A stretch of 64,000 bases of DNA from Fusobacteria bacterium ZRK30 (lineage in GTDB: Bacteria; Fusobacteriota; Fusobacteriia; Fusobacteriales; Fusobacteriaceae). Positions within the stretch are counted from its first letter, which is position 1; every line of letters begins with the position of its first letter. This document shows, piece after piece, positions 21,897 through 30,974 of the stretch. The position numbers were made by a program, and so were the translations under genes. Where the stretch lies: assembly GCA_024628785.1 (NCBI GenBank), contig CP102405.1, forward strand, positions 434,001 through 498,000, read 5' to 3'. The notes beneath the pieces were generated by a model, which saw nothing but the letters and a program-made list of their open reading frames with translations, had not been told where the DNA came from and did not search any database.

Positions 21897-23621
21897 TTAG
21901 AACTTTGTATTTTCTAAAGTTGCACAACAACCTACACAGTCACCGATCATAATCTCTTCCCTTGTTTTATCGTTGTAACAAGATACCTCTTCATACATCT
22001 TTACAAATTCATAACTTCCTGCAACGTTTTTAACGTCATAACCATTTGCCTGAAGCATCAATGTCATATTATAACTTCTTTCACCTGTTCTACAGTGAAC
22101 ATATACTGTCTTTGTTTTATCCAGTTCATCTAATCTCTCTCTCATAACACTCATAGGAATATTTACAGTTCCCTTTATATGTCCTGCCTCGTATTCACAA
22201 ACTTCTCTAACATCAATAACCTGCTCTCCTGCTTTTAATAGGTCATATACTTCCATAAATGTTACCTGCTTAAATGCACCTTCGTTTAAGTTTGAACCTA
22301 TGTATCCAATCTTATTTACTACATCTTTACCTGTTCCAAATGAAGGAGCATAAGTTAATTCTAAATCAAATAGATCCTCTACTGTCATACCGGCTTTTAT
22401 TGCAGTGGCTATTACGTCTGCCCTCTTGTCCGGTGCTCCTGCTGCTGCAAATTGAGCTCCTAATACTTTTCCAGTTTTCTTTTCAAATAAAAGTTTAGAG
22501 AATACCAAGTGTGCTCCCGGCATTATTCCTACTATTCCTGGAGGTGCTGCATATACTACTTCATAATCGATCCCTGAATCTTTTAACATCTTTTCAGATA
22601 ATCCTGTAGAAGCTATGTTCATATCAAATAATTTAACTACTCCTGATCCTATATAACCATTGTTTTTGATCTCTCTACCGCTTATTCTGTCAGCAATTAA
22701 TCTTCCTTGCTTATTAGCAGGACCTGCCATTGCTAATGGACATAAGTTTCCGGTTAACTGGTTTCTAACTAAGATTGCGTCTCCTGCTGCATAAACATCT
22801 TCTGCTGTTGTTTCATAGTTATCATTAGTCACTATATACCCTCTATCAGTTAATTCTATCCCTGAATCTTTTAAGAATCCAGTAGATGGTCTTACTCCTA
22901 TAGCTAAGATTACTCCATCAGTTTCTATCTCTCTTCCTGATTTTAATAATACTTTTTTAGTGTCAAATCCTTCTACAAGGTCTTCTAAAACCACTTCGAT
23001 TCCATGCTTAACCATTTCAGCCTGTCCGAAGTAAGATATCTCTTTATCTACAAATGGAATTATTTGATCAGTTCCCTCTACTAAAGTAACTTCTATCCCT
23101 GCTTCTCTTAAATTTTCAGCAGCTTCTAACCCTATGAATCCTCCACCTACTACAGTGATATGCTTAGGGTTTTTAGCTTTTACAAACTTCATTATCTTAG
23201 AGACATCAGGGACTGTCTTCAATACGAAGTTATCTATCTTATCTAATCCTTTAAACGGAGGTACGATGGCGTCTGCTCCAGGGGATACTACTAGTGCGTC
23301 ATATTTTTCAGTGGTTACTTCTTTAGTTAAAGTATTTTCAACTTCAATTGTTTTAGCCTCTGTATTTACAGATACAACATTGCTGTTTACTCTTGCATCT
23401 ATTTTATACTGACCTTTAAATTTTTTCGGTGTCATTAATATTAATGTTTCTTCCTGCTCAACTAAACCAGAGATATGATATGGTAAACAACAGTTTGAAA
23501 ATGATACTACCGGACCTCTTTCAAACATTATTATTTCTGCATTTTCATCTAATCTTCTTGATCTTGCTGCTGCTGATGCTCCACCTGCTACTCCACCTAC
23601 TACTAGTATTCTTTTGCTCAT
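21897..23621 (-). CDS. CoA-disulfide reductase family protein with C-terminal rhodanese
   Basis: A 574-residue FAD/NAD(P)H disulfide reductase (residues 1-450) fused to a rhodanese domain (about 470-550). FAD binding is shown by GGVAGGASAAAR at 9-20. The redox site SFSNCCLPYH has Cys44 plus Cys45 where most relatives have Gly. The rhodanese active loop is CRTGERS at Cys510. The tail ends in GDCVGCC (C562, C565, C566), which is unusual. Such fusions reduce CoA persulfide or polysulfide and relay sulfane sulfur. The start at 23621 has GGGAGGAG upstream. The reading from 23657 is unsupported. A CstR-like operator overlaps the promoter. Confidence 0.9.
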   Translation of the reverse strand: MSKRILVVGGVAGGASAAARSRRLDENAEIIMFERGPVVSFSNCCLPYHISGLVEQEETLILMTPKKFKGQYKIDARVNSNVVSVNTEAKTIEVENTLTKEVTTEKYDALVVSPGADAIVPPFKGLDKIDNFVLKTVPDVSKIMKFVKAKNPKHITVVGGGFIGLEAAENLREAGIEVTLVEGTDQIIPFVDKEISYFGQAEMVKHGIEVVLEDLVEGFDTKKVLLKSGREIETDGVILAIGVRPSTGFLKDSGIELTDRGYIVTNDNYETTAEDVYAAGDAILVRNQLTGNLCPLAMAGPANKQGRLIADRISGREIKNNGYIGSGVVKLFDMNIASTGLSEKMLKDSGIDYEVVYAAPPGIVGIMPGAHLVFSKLLFEKKTGKVLGAQFAAAGAPDKRADVIATAIKAGMTVEDLFDLELTYAPSFGTGKDVVNKIGYIGSNLNEGAFKQVTFMEVYDLLKAGEQVIDVREVCEYEAGHIKGTVNIPMSVMRERLDELDKTKTVYVHCRTGERSYNMTLMLQANGYDVKNVAGSYEFVKMYEEVSCYNDKTREEIMIGDCVGCCATLENTKF

Positions 23622-23671
23622 TGTACTCCTCCCGCTTTCTATTGTATTTTTTTTCACATCTATATCAAGTT

Positions 23672-23725
23672 TTTCTAATTTACTATACCCGGTACTAGTA
23701 TAGCAAATTAGAAATAGAGAGTCAA
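23672..23725 (-). promoter_or_regulatory. Promoter with CsoR/CstR-like operator for the reductase operon
   Basis: On the minus strand TTGACT (23720-23725), 17 bases, TATACT (23697-23702). A 43-base inverted repeat, with outer arms TTTCTAATTT and AAATTAGAAA, spans the -10 and start. Its centre reads TACCGGGTA on the minus strand (23683-23698), which resembles operators of CsoR-family regulators. A similar site lies in the promoter of the adjacent fusion regulator. Confidence 0.7.
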
Positions 23726-23927
23726 GTGTATTTACTTACTTTATGCATCTTTATCTCGATTTGGTTCATTCTTTTCTCTTTTAGTACTCCAAATCACTCA
23801 AAAATACTACTGATAGTACTGATTTTTTTTATTTATTTTTCATCTATTACTGCAGTATTCCATACAATAAATGTTATTTCTAGAAATTTTTAACAATCTT
23901 TAAGATTAATTTTTAATTTTCATTAAA

Positions 23928-23956
23928 TTGACAGAAAGTAATCCCGGGGTTATAAT
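23928..23956 (+). promoter_or_regulatory. Promoter and operator of the rhodanese-CsoR regulator
   Basis: TTGACA (23928-23933), 17 bases, TATAAT (23951-23956). The spacer contains TAATCCCGGGGTTATA (23939-23954), a CsoR/CstR-like pseudo-palindrome with a C/G core, which suggests autoregulation. The 200 bases between this and the reductase promoter are AT-rich and hold no gene that I can see. Confidence 0.7.
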
Positions 23957-23995
23957 ATCTTTATTATTAAAATCTAATTTACGAGGTATTTATTC

Positions 23996-24610
23996 ATGAA
24001 AAACGAAACTATAACAACTATATACAACTCTATTACTCCTCAAGAAACAAAAAAACTGATAACAAAGGAAAATGATCTTGTTATCATCGATGTGAGGACT
24101 GAAAAGGAATTTTTATACGAAGGAAGGTTAGATGGTGCTATCTTGATAGACTTTGAAAAACCACGTATCTTCAAAAGAGAAATTAAAAAACTAGATAGAA
24201 AAAAAACATATCTTATTTATTGTGCTGTTGGACATATAAGCAAAGAGGCTTGTATTGAGATGGCTGATTTAGGATTTGAAAATATCTACGAGATGAAGGG
24301 TGGATTAAAATCTTGGCAGCAGGATCTCGACCTGATCTGCACCATCTCAAAGTTGAATGACGAGGAGATAATCGAAGCTAGAAAAAGTATTATTACCAGG
24401 TTAAATAAAATTGAGGGTCAAATAAAGGGAATGAAAAAAATGCTCCTAAACGGAGAATATTGCGGTGATATATTAAATCAATCTCTGGCTGTAAAATCAG
24501 CTCTTAACAGTACTAACCAAGAGATTATGGAGATGTTTTCCAATGTCTGTATCACATCTGAAGAACACAAGAAAGATTTTTTCAAATATTTGAAAAAATT
24601 AATGGGATAA
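23996..24610 (+). CDS. Rhodanese-CsoR/CstR fusion transcriptional regulator
   Basis: A 204-residue fusion. Residues 10-112 are a rhodanese domain with active-site Cys76 in YCAVGHIS; the usual arginine of the loop is missing. Residues 128-204 are a CsoR/FrmR (DUF156) DNA-binding domain with RLNKIEGQIKGMKKML and GEYCGDIL. It has two cysteines, C156 and C185, at the positions used by persulfide sensors such as CstR. The second copper ligand His of CsoR is not obvious, which favours sulfur over copper sensing. It is divergent from the reductase-transporter operon and both promoters carry a similar operator. I infer a persulfide-responsive repressor with built-in sulfur transferase. Confidence 0.87.
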   Translation: MKNETITTIYNSITPQETKKLITKENDLVIIDVRTEKEFLYEGRLDGAILIDFEKPRIFKREIKKLDRKKTYLIYCAVGHISKEACIEMADLGFENIYEMKGGLKSWQQDLDLICTISKLNDEEIIEARKSIITRLNKIEGQIKGMKKMLLNGEYCGDILNQSLAVKSALNSTNQEIMEMFSNVCITSEEHKKDFFKYLKKLMG

Positions 24611-24642
24611 AAAAAAACAAGTGAAAACTTGTTTTTTTTTAT
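24608..24642. terminator. Bidirectional terminator
   Basis: AACAAGTGAAAACTTGTT hairpin flanked by A8 and T9, between the fusion regulator and the converging peptidase gene. Confidence 0.88.
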
Positions 24643-25460
24643 TTAAAATAATTCATAGGATTTGTCGGTATTCCATTTTTTCTAATTTCAAAATGAAGGT
24701 GGGGAGCAGTTACATTACCTGTTTCACCACTCTCTGCTATCAATTGTTCAGATTTTACACTCTGTCCATTTTTTACCTCTATCTTATTTAAGTGGGCATA
24801 CCTGGTTTCATATCCATTTAAATGTTTTATTATTACTAAATTTCCATAACCTTTCATCCATCCTGCATAAGTTACTACTCCATTTTCCGCTGCTTTTACA
24901 GGTACATAATTAGCTCGCAGATCCACAGCTCCATGTCCCAAGTATTTTTTCAATATAGGATGCAGTCTCCTCCCATAGGGACTGGTCACCCCTTTCCACT
25001 CTACTGGCCAATAAATATTTATTTCCTGCATACTATTATTATTTTTCCTTCTATCATTAGAGAGGTTTATCCTAGGATCTTTTATTATCAACTCTTGGCT
25101 TAGGTATATTTTATCTGATTTTAATTTATTGTCGATCTTTACCTGGTCTGCCTTTATTTGAAATTTATTTTCTATTCCAGACAGTGTATCTCCTTTTTTT
25201 ACCCGATATACAATAAAATTTTCCTTACTTATTAACAGTTTTTCACCTATATTTAGATATTTTCCAATTTGTGGATTATTATAGCTTAACACTCCTAAAT
25301 CCTGTTCATACCTCACTGCTATCTCCCCTAAAGTATCTCCTTTTTCAACTGTATAATTTATATAATCTTTATTTCCTGCCCCTATTATATCTTTAGAAGC
25401 TGCAAAACTCATATTTGAGCCCAGCAAAATTATGTAAAACATCAATAAAATTTTATTCAT
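24639..25460 (-). CDS. Periplasmic LysM/M23 peptidase
   Basis: A 273-residue exported cell-wall hydrolase. It has an N-terminal signal peptide (about residues 1-21, ending SFAAS), two LysM peptidoglycan-binding repeats (about 35-80 and 84-128; VEKGDTLGEI and VKKGDTLSGI), and an M23 metallopeptidase domain. Zinc ligands are in HGAVDLRA and HLHFE. It could be an active D,D-endopeptidase or an amidase activator of NlpD/EnvC type. The intact zinc site favours an active enzyme. ATG at 25460 is preferred to the TTG at 25466. Confidence 0.9.
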   Translation of the reverse strand: MNKILLMFYIILLGSNMSFAASKDIIGAGNKDYINYTVEKGDTLGEIAVRYEQDLGVLSYNNPQIGKYLNIGEKLLISKENFIVYRVKKGDTLSGIENKFQIKADQVKIDNKLKSDKIYLSQELIIKDPRINLSNDRRKNNNSMQEINIYWPVEWKGVTSPYGRRLHPILKKYLGHGAVDLRANYVPVKAAENGVVTYAGWMKGYGNLVIIKHLNGYETRYAHLNKIEVKNGQSVKSEQLIAESGETGNVTAPHLHFEIRKNGIPTNPMNYFK

Positions 25461-25487
25461 TTCCAATGTTCTCCCTTTTAGTTATAC

Positions 25488-25519
25488 AAAATAGGAGCCC
25501 CTGAGAGCTCCTATTTTTA
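25488..25519 (-). terminator. Terminator of the Spy-like gene
   Basis: AAATAGGAGC and GCTCCTATTT form a stem with a T run on the minus strand. Confidence 0.8.
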
Positions 25520-25530
25520 TTTATTTAGTC

Positions 25531-26028
25531 TTAGTTATTTCTATATCCGTTTCCGCCATTCATGTGGTTGCCATTTCCCATATGCCCATTCTTCATATGC
25601 TTTCCACCTGTAGATCCGCAATTACCTCTTGTCCCCTTATGACCCATAGAGATTCCATATTTCCCCTCTATATCACTTCTAAATTTCATACCATCCAATC
25701 TCTGCTTAGCTTTCATATCCAATATTTGTTTATTTACTCTTTCTACACTTTTCCAATTTACCTTATCTTCTGCTAATAATTTTTCTAATTCCAATTGCTT
25801 AGATCTCATATCTAAACTCTTTTTATAATTAGCTTCCCTTCTGTCCTGCATCATCTTAGTTAATTCTGTTTGTTGATTTTCAGATAAGTTATTCATCATT
25901 TGAGTATGGTACGATCCTCTTTGACCATTGTTATTCGTGTTGTTGTGCATATTTCCTGAGTTGTTATTTACTGCTCCAAAAGATAGTGCTGATACCATTA
26001 ATAAACCTACTATTATTTTCTTTTTCAT
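25531..26028 (-). CDS. Small periplasmic Spy/CpxP-like protein
   Basis: A 165-residue exported protein. A signal peptide (MKKKIIVGLLMVSALSFGA) is followed by an Asn/Gly/His/Met-rich stretch, then a helical region with LSENQQTELTKMMQDRR. That is close to the LTxxQ motif of Spy/CpxP/ZraP chaperones. The tail has several HMKNGHMGNGNHM-type His/Met repeats and one Cys, and could bind metal. ATG at 26028 has GGGGAG upstream. I infer an envelope stress or metal-binding role. Confidence 0.65.
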   Translation of the reverse strand: MKKKIIVGLLMVSALSFGAVNNNSGNMHNNTNNNGQRGSYHTQMMNNLSENQQTELTKMMQDRREANYKKSLDMRSKQLELEKLLAEDKVNWKSVERVNKQILDMKAKQRLDGMKFRSDIEGKYGISMGHKGTRGNCGSTGGKHMKNGHMGNGNHMNGGNGYRNN

Positions 26029-26121
26029 TTTAATCACTCCCCGATTTAGTTTATTTTACTTTCTTTACATAGATATAATAACCGACCTTTGTGAAGTTAA
26101 TGTGAAGAATAATAAAATTCT

Positions 26122-26152
26122 AAAAAAAAGTTCTCCTAAGAGAACTTTTAAT
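26122..26152 (-). terminator. Terminator-like hairpin after the GltD-Hdr gene
   Basis: AAAAGTTCTC and GAGAACTTTT pair around CTAA, with A8 on the left giving T8 on the minus strand. It sits just after the stop at 26163. Confidence 0.8.
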
Positions 26153-26162
26153 TTTTAACCTT

Positions 26163-28742
26163 TTAATTTTTATATTTTTTCAACCTCTTTTTTGCATCTA
26201 ATCTATTATGAAAACCGTAGTTACCACTTCTTTTCTTTGCATCTTTCTTCAAATAACAATCTCCATGAATTAAATCCAATATATGAAGTGAATCCAACCC
26301 GCCTAATTCCATAGATCCCCTGCATGAACCACAGTAGGAGATAATATGATCTTGGGTAGTATCGTTAACTCTTCTATCTACTATATCTTTATAGAGATTT
26401 TCATTTATACAACCTAACATTCCACCTACACCACAGCATCTTGTATTTTCTTTGATGTTATTCATCTCTTCATAATTATAGCCTAATTCCTCCAATATCC
26501 ATCTAACACTTTCGTGATGTGATCCAATATTTCTTGTAGGACAGGCATCGTGAATATTAAATATTACATCTGAAAGTTCCCCTACTTTCTTTTGATCTTT
26601 TGGAATACCTATCTTTTCTTTCATAAGATCCCAATAAGAAATAACTTCCTGAGTTGCATATTCATCATAAGTCATATAACAAGATGGGCATAGTGTTACT
26701 ATTATTTCTGCTCCCGTGCTGTCAATTTCTTTTTGTACACGAGAAAATCTCTCTTCAAACAACTCTTCTTCTCCAATTATCAGAGTTGGTTTTGCACAGC
26801 ATTGAAGTACCGCTCCTACCTCTTCTCCTAACACTTCCTTCATATGTAAAAGTGTATTTTCAATATGTTCTGGTAATGATGCAGATACTGTACATCCAGG
26901 TACCAATACATATTTAGTTTTCTTTTCACCTTTAATTGTTACCGAATACTTTTTACTGCATTCCAATTCCTGTCCATCATCTAAAGCATCATGTCCAGAA
27001 AGTGGTGAAAGACCATCATTAGCTTTTACATAACCTTTTCTCATATCCATAAAATTTTCTCTAATCTTAAAATCATTTGGACATTTTATAGTACATTGAC
27101 TACACTCATTACATGAATAAGCTATATTCATATCCATTTTTTCATATCCTTTTTCCAAATATTCTTTAAATAGTTCTTTGGGGCATGATGTATATTCTTT
27201 CATCATCATACATTCTTTCATGCAAAGTTTACACTCACATTGAAGACATCTGTTCGCTTCTTTTTCTGCCTGCTCCTTTGTAAAAGAAAATTCAACCTCG
27301 TCGAAAGATTTTATTCTTTCTGATGGATTCAATTCATTTACAGATACTCTTTCTACTTTTTCAGCCAAATCCCATCCTTTAGAAAGGTATTCAGTAGGCA
27401 TATAAAGTTTTGTCTCACACGACATCTCGTCCTCTTTTATCCTTCCTTCAAATATAGACTCTTTTTTCAAGAATCTATCTACAGAAGTGGCTGCCCTTCT
27501 TCCCTCTGACATCGCTCCAATTACTACAAATGATGAAGCACAATCTCCTGCTGCGAAGACTTTTTTATCGTTAGTTGACTGTAATGTAAATTCATCAGTT
27601 TCAAATGTTCCATTACCTTTTTTAGCTATTGTTTCTTCTTTATCAAAAGATGAATCTACACCTTGTCCTATAGCAAATACTACCGTATCCACATCTAATA
27701 TTCTTTTATTTTCTTCATTAAATTTCGGATTAAATCTTCTATCTTCATCAAAGATAGATATACATTCTTTAACTTCAAGTCCGCTTATTTTTCCATCTTC
27801 ACCTACAATTATTTTATTGGTCCCGACAGCTAGATTTATCTTAACCCCTTCTGCAAGGGCACCTTTAATTTCATGCATAGAGGAAGCCATGATTTCATAA
27901 GTAGATTCTAAACATACAGCATGAACTTCCTCTACTCCTTCAACCCTAAGGGATGCTCTGGCACAATCCATGGCAACATCTCCGCCACCAATAACTGCTA
28001 CTTTTTTTCCTGTACCTTTAATGTTCCTTGTTAAAGAAATCTCTCTTAAATACTCTGCTGCAGAATACACCCCTTTATTATCATGGTTTTCTAATCTTCT
28101 ATCTACCCTTCCTACATGTTTTCCAACAGCTAATATTACAGCATCATTTTCTTCCTTAAGAGTTTCAAATTCTATATCTACACCGATCTCTACCCCAAGC
28201 TTGATCTCTACTCCTAATTTTTCAAGGAAAGAATATTCTTCATCTATAATATTTCTAGGTAGTCTGTATTCAGGAATTCCTACTCTCATCATTCCTCCGA
28301 CTACATCCAGCTTCTCATAAATTGTTACACTATGACCTTTTCGAGCCAAGTCTGTAGCTGCCTGTGCTCCAGCTGGTCCCGACCCGATAACAGCAATTTT
28401 TTTTCCTGTTTCAGTTTCTTTTGAGATATCCCAATTTTTATGGTTGTCGAAGTTATCAGCTGCGTATCTTTTAAGATTTGCAACAGATATTGGGTTGTCT
28501 TCCCCCCCTCTTCTACAGCCGCCTTCACATGGATGAGCACAAATTCTTCCTAATATTTTTGGTAAAAAAAGTTTTTCTCTAATTACAGATATAGCTTCTT
28601 CTCCGTTTCCTTCTCCTATCAATCTTACGTATCTCTTTATATCGGTATGCATTGGACATGCTGACTGACACGCTGGTTTAGAGTCTCCCATACAGTTATC
28701 AACAATATTCTGCATATTATCAATTATATCTTTTTTTAACAT
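26163..28742 (-). CDS. GltD-like FAD oxidoreductase fused to heterodisulfide-reductase-type CCG domains
   Basis: An 859-residue iron-sulfur flavoprotein. Residues 15-100 hold the GltD-type Fe-S cysteines (CMGDSKPACQSACP, CAHPCEGGC). An FAD site (AVIGSGPAGAQAA) is near 118 and an NADPH site (AVIGGGDVAMDCA) near 245. From about 490, two further cysteine clusters appear (CLQCECKLCMKEC and CNECSQCTIKCP). Two CCG domains of the HdrB/HdrD/GlpC type follow (CCAKPTL, CCGVGG). The protein should pass electrons between NAD(P)H and a disulfide or quinone-like partner, but the substrate is unknown. It is downstream of a DMT transporter, 42 bases apart, in one operon. Confidence 0.82.
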   Translation of the reverse strand: MLKKDIIDNMQNIVDNCMGDSKPACQSACPMHTDIKRYVRLIGEGNGEEAISVIREKLFLPKILGRICAHPCEGGCRRGGEDNPISVANLKRYAADNFDNHKNWDISKETETGKKIAVIGSGPAGAQAATDLARKGHSVTIYEKLDVVGGMMRVGIPEYRLPRNIIDEEYSFLEKLGVEIKLGVEIGVDIEFETLKEENDAVILAVGKHVGRVDRRLENHDNKGVYSAAEYLREISLTRNIKGTGKKVAVIGGGDVAMDCARASLRVEGVEEVHAVCLESTYEIMASSMHEIKGALAEGVKINLAVGTNKIIVGEDGKISGLEVKECISIFDEDRRFNPKFNEENKRILDVDTVVFAIGQGVDSSFDKEETIAKKGNGTFETDEFTLQSTNDKKVFAAGDCASSFVVIGAMSEGRRAATSVDRFLKKESIFEGRIKEDEMSCETKLYMPTEYLSKGWDLAEKVERVSVNELNPSERIKSFDEVEFSFTKEQAEKEANRCLQCECKLCMKECMMMKEYTSCPKELFKEYLEKGYEKMDMNIAYSCNECSQCTIKCPNDFKIRENFMDMRKGYVKANDGLSPLSGHDALDDGQELECSKKYSVTIKGEKKTKYVLVPGCTVSASLPEHIENTLLHMKEVLGEEVGAVLQCCAKPTLIIGEEELFEERFSRVQKEIDSTGAEIIVTLCPSCYMTYDEYATQEVISYWDLMKEKIGIPKDQKKVGELSDVIFNIHDACPTRNIGSHHESVRWILEELGYNYEEMNNIKENTRCCGVGGMLGCINENLYKDIVDRRVNDTTQDHIISYCGSCRGSMELGGLDSLHILDLIHGDCYLKKDAKKRSGNYGFHNRLDAKKRLKKYKN

Positions 28743-28784
28743 ATTATTGCTCCTTTTAAAATTATATCTAATTTTTATGATTTT

Positions 28785-29774
28785 TTAATTATTTTCAGTT
28801 TTAACTTCAAGATTTTTTTTCTTTTTAAAATCATTGGGATTTATAGCAAAGATAAATACTCCTACGATTATTACTGCCCCACATACTGCTAAATAAGGTG
28901 TAATTTCTGTTCCTAATATTAGCCAGCTGAATATAATTGCCCAAAATGCTGCTGTACTGTTAAGAGCCGTTCCCATTGCAGCACCAATATAATCCACTGC
29001 CTTATACCATGAAAGATATGTTGTAGCTCCTAAAACAGCTATTCCGGCAAAATATAATATATCTCTGCTTTGGGCAATTTTTGCAACTACAGGGTATCCA
29101 CCGACTGCCGGCATAATTACTAAAGCATATACCGCAAAAGATGTAAGGTATCTAACCGTAAGAAACTGCTGAGGTGATGCCTTTATATTATCTTCATCTT
29201 TTATTTTTTTCATAGCATAACCAATAATAACCCCTTCAAATGCCCATCCAAGAACAGCTATACAGGTAAATGCTATCCCTTTATAAAAATCCGGGTATAG
29301 TGAAAGATCTACTTTTGAATACCCCAGAGCTGCCGAACCTATTAAACTGATAGTTATTCCTATTACCGCTCTCATAGAAAGTTTTTCTTTTAGTATAAAG
29401 TAAGACAGAATAGCTCCAACACCTGGATAAATAACTGAGATACTAGACGCATAAGCTGGTGCAGCATATTTAATTCCTATAACATAACCACTCATCCCTA
29501 CAGGAGCACCAACTATTGCTGCCAAAAGAGATACTTTACCTTTTTTAGTTTTTAACAGTTTAAAAACTCCTGCAAGTTCTTTTCTGAAAAACATAACAAC
29601 TGCTAACCAAAAAAAACAAAACCCATCATGCAAAAACGCTGATACCAATGCACTTGATTTAAACCCTTGTAATGTCGGGTTCTGTCCAACCATTCCCATC
29701 AATACTGTATCCAATCCCCACGCAAATCCTACTAAGATTCCAAAAAACAATCCCTTTTTTACATTATTATTCAT
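28785..29774 (-). CDS. DMT-superfamily (EamA) transporter
   Basis: A 329-residue inner-membrane protein with about ten hydrophobic segments in two EamA halves, starting near residues 7-27 and 170-190. GAPVGMSGYVIGIKYAAPAYASSISVIYPGVGAILSYFILKE is the hallmark region of the first half. A lysine-rich cytoplasmic tail ends it. It probably exports or imports a small metabolite. It is the first gene of an operon with the GltD-Hdr fusion, so the two may act on the same compound. Confidence 0.85.
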   Translation of the reverse strand: MNNNVKKGLFFGILVGFAWGLDTVLMGMVGQNPTLQGFKSSALVSAFLHDGFCFFWLAVVMFFRKELAGVFKLLKTKKGKVSLLAAIVGAPVGMSGYVIGIKYAAPAYASSISVIYPGVGAILSYFILKEKLSMRAVIGITISLIGSAALGYSKVDLSLYPDFYKGIAFTCIAVLGWAFEGVIIGYAMKKIKDEDNIKASPQQFLTVRYLTSFAVYALVIMPAVGGYPVVAKIAQSRDILYFAGIAVLGATTYLSWYKAVDYIGAAMGTALNSTAAFWAIIFSWLILGTEITPYLAVCGAVIIVGVFIFAINPNDFKKKKNLEVKTENN

Positions 29775-29811
29775 CCTTATTCTCCTCTATAGTTATTTAA
29801 TTCTCAAGAGC

Positions 29812-29850
29812 ATTATATGTAAGTTTTGTTTTTTTGTCAAACAAAACTTA
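29812..29850 (-). promoter_or_regulatory. Promoter and palindromic operator of the DMT operon
   Basis: On the minus strand TTGACA (29835-29840), 17 bases, TATAAT (29812-29817). A 31-base inverted repeat (29820-29850; arms TAAGTTTTGTTT and AACAAAACTTA) covers the -35 and spacer. This is a probable operator, perhaps for the MerR-type regulator encoded next upstream. Confidence 0.7.
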
Positions 29851-29955
29851 CCCTACGTAAACCTAAAAGTTAATATTAATTAACCAAAATAACACTTTTA
29901 ATCTTTTATTTTTAATTTTTAATTAACTCAAGGTCAATTCAATGAATAAAAATAT

Positions 29956-29988
29956 ACAAAAAAAAGCAGCATTTCTGCTACTTTTTTA
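29956..29988 (-). terminator. Terminator of the MerR-type gene
   Basis: On the minus strand GTAGCAG and CTGCTTTTTTTTT form a short stem and T run that overlaps the end of the regulator gene. Confidence 0.7.
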
Positions 29989-30775
29989 AAAGTTTTATTC
30001 TAAACTCTGAAATAACTAAAAACTTCTGTTCTGACTTACAAAGAATATTAGCTCTTGGAATCATATAAAATGATCCTTCTGTTTCAAGTTTATTTTTTTC
30101 TATATAATCCACAAAAAGGTTCATACTTTTTTTTCTTCCGTAAACATCATTTCTTGTATACATCACAAGATAATCCCCTTCATTTATCTCATTATTTTTC
30201 TTCCCATCATCTAAATATATATAATCAAATAGTTCCCATTTTTTTCCCTTGAAATTATCTTCCTCTATCACATAGACTATTTCCGATCCTAAATGTCCCA
30301 TGGAAATACTGTTATTATTTCCAAAATCCCAAATAGCCTCTATCTCCCTATCTATATCGATTGGGATCCTTTCCCTTAAAGCTTTATATTTTTTCTTTTT
30401 AAACTTCTTTATTTCAAAAGCTTCATTTTTATCACCTAATTTTTCTATTATCTCCAATTCTTCTTTTATTTTATTATTCTGTTCTTTTAGCTTTTTTATC
30501 TTTTCTATATTTTCATCGTGTACTGTCCTCAAAATCTTAAATTTTTCATGACAGCATTTACCGCCAAATAACTCCTGAATTTCCTTTAAAGGACACCCCT
30601 TTTCCTTCAACTCTTTTATATACATCAATTTTTTTATATTTTCTCTCGAATAATGTCTCTTTCCTCTTCCTTCCTGAATAGGAGTTATAAGACCTAATTC
30701 TTCATAATATCTAATTGTTCTCGTTGTTATTCCCAGATATTGAGACACCTCAGTTATACTAATTAAATCTTTCAT
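29978..30775 (-). CDS. MerR-family transcriptional regulator with effector-binding domain
   Basis: A 265-residue activator/repressor. Residues 1-70 are the winged helix of MerR proteins (ISITEVSQYLGITTRTIRYYEELGLI, then HYSRENIKKLMYIKELKEKG). A Cys pair (GGKCC) follows, then a dimer coiled coil to about residue 110. The last ~140 residues are likely a GyrI-like small-molecule-binding domain. ATG at 30775 has AGGAGA upstream; the upstream ATG at 30790 overlaps that RBS. It lies directly before the DMT-oxidoreductase operon on the same strand and probably controls it. Confidence 0.83.
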   Translation of the reverse strand: MKDLISITEVSQYLGITTRTIRYYEELGLITPIQEGRGKRHYSRENIKKLMYIKELKEKGCPLKEIQELFGGKCCHEKFKILRTVHDENIEKIKKLKEQNNKIKEELEIIEKLGDKNEAFEIKKFKKKKYKALRERIPIDIDREIEAIWDFGNNNSISMGHLGSEIVYVIEEDNFKGKKWELFDYIYLDDGKKNNEINEGDYLVMYTRNDVYGRKKSMNLFVDYIEKNKLETEGSFYMIPRANILCKSEQKFLVISEFRIKLLKK

Positions 30776-30904
30776 CTTCTTTCTCCTCATTTATTTAAGT
30801 ATAAAACATCATAAAAATATATCTATACAATTTAATTTTTTTAAAGTGTAACCTCTATAATTATAACAATATAATACAAAAAAATATATAGCTTTTTAAT
30901 CAAC

Positions 30905-30955
30905 AAAAAAAACATAAAACCAGTAAACCCACAGGGGGTCTCTAATCTTATGTTC
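30905..30955 (-). terminator. pgi terminator
   Basis: AACATAAGA and TTTTATGTT arms enclose an inner hairpin with CCCTGTGGG and are followed by T8 on the minus strand. It lies 20 bases after the pgi stop. Confidence 0.7.
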
Positions 30956-30974
30956 TTTATTTAAAGTTATAATA

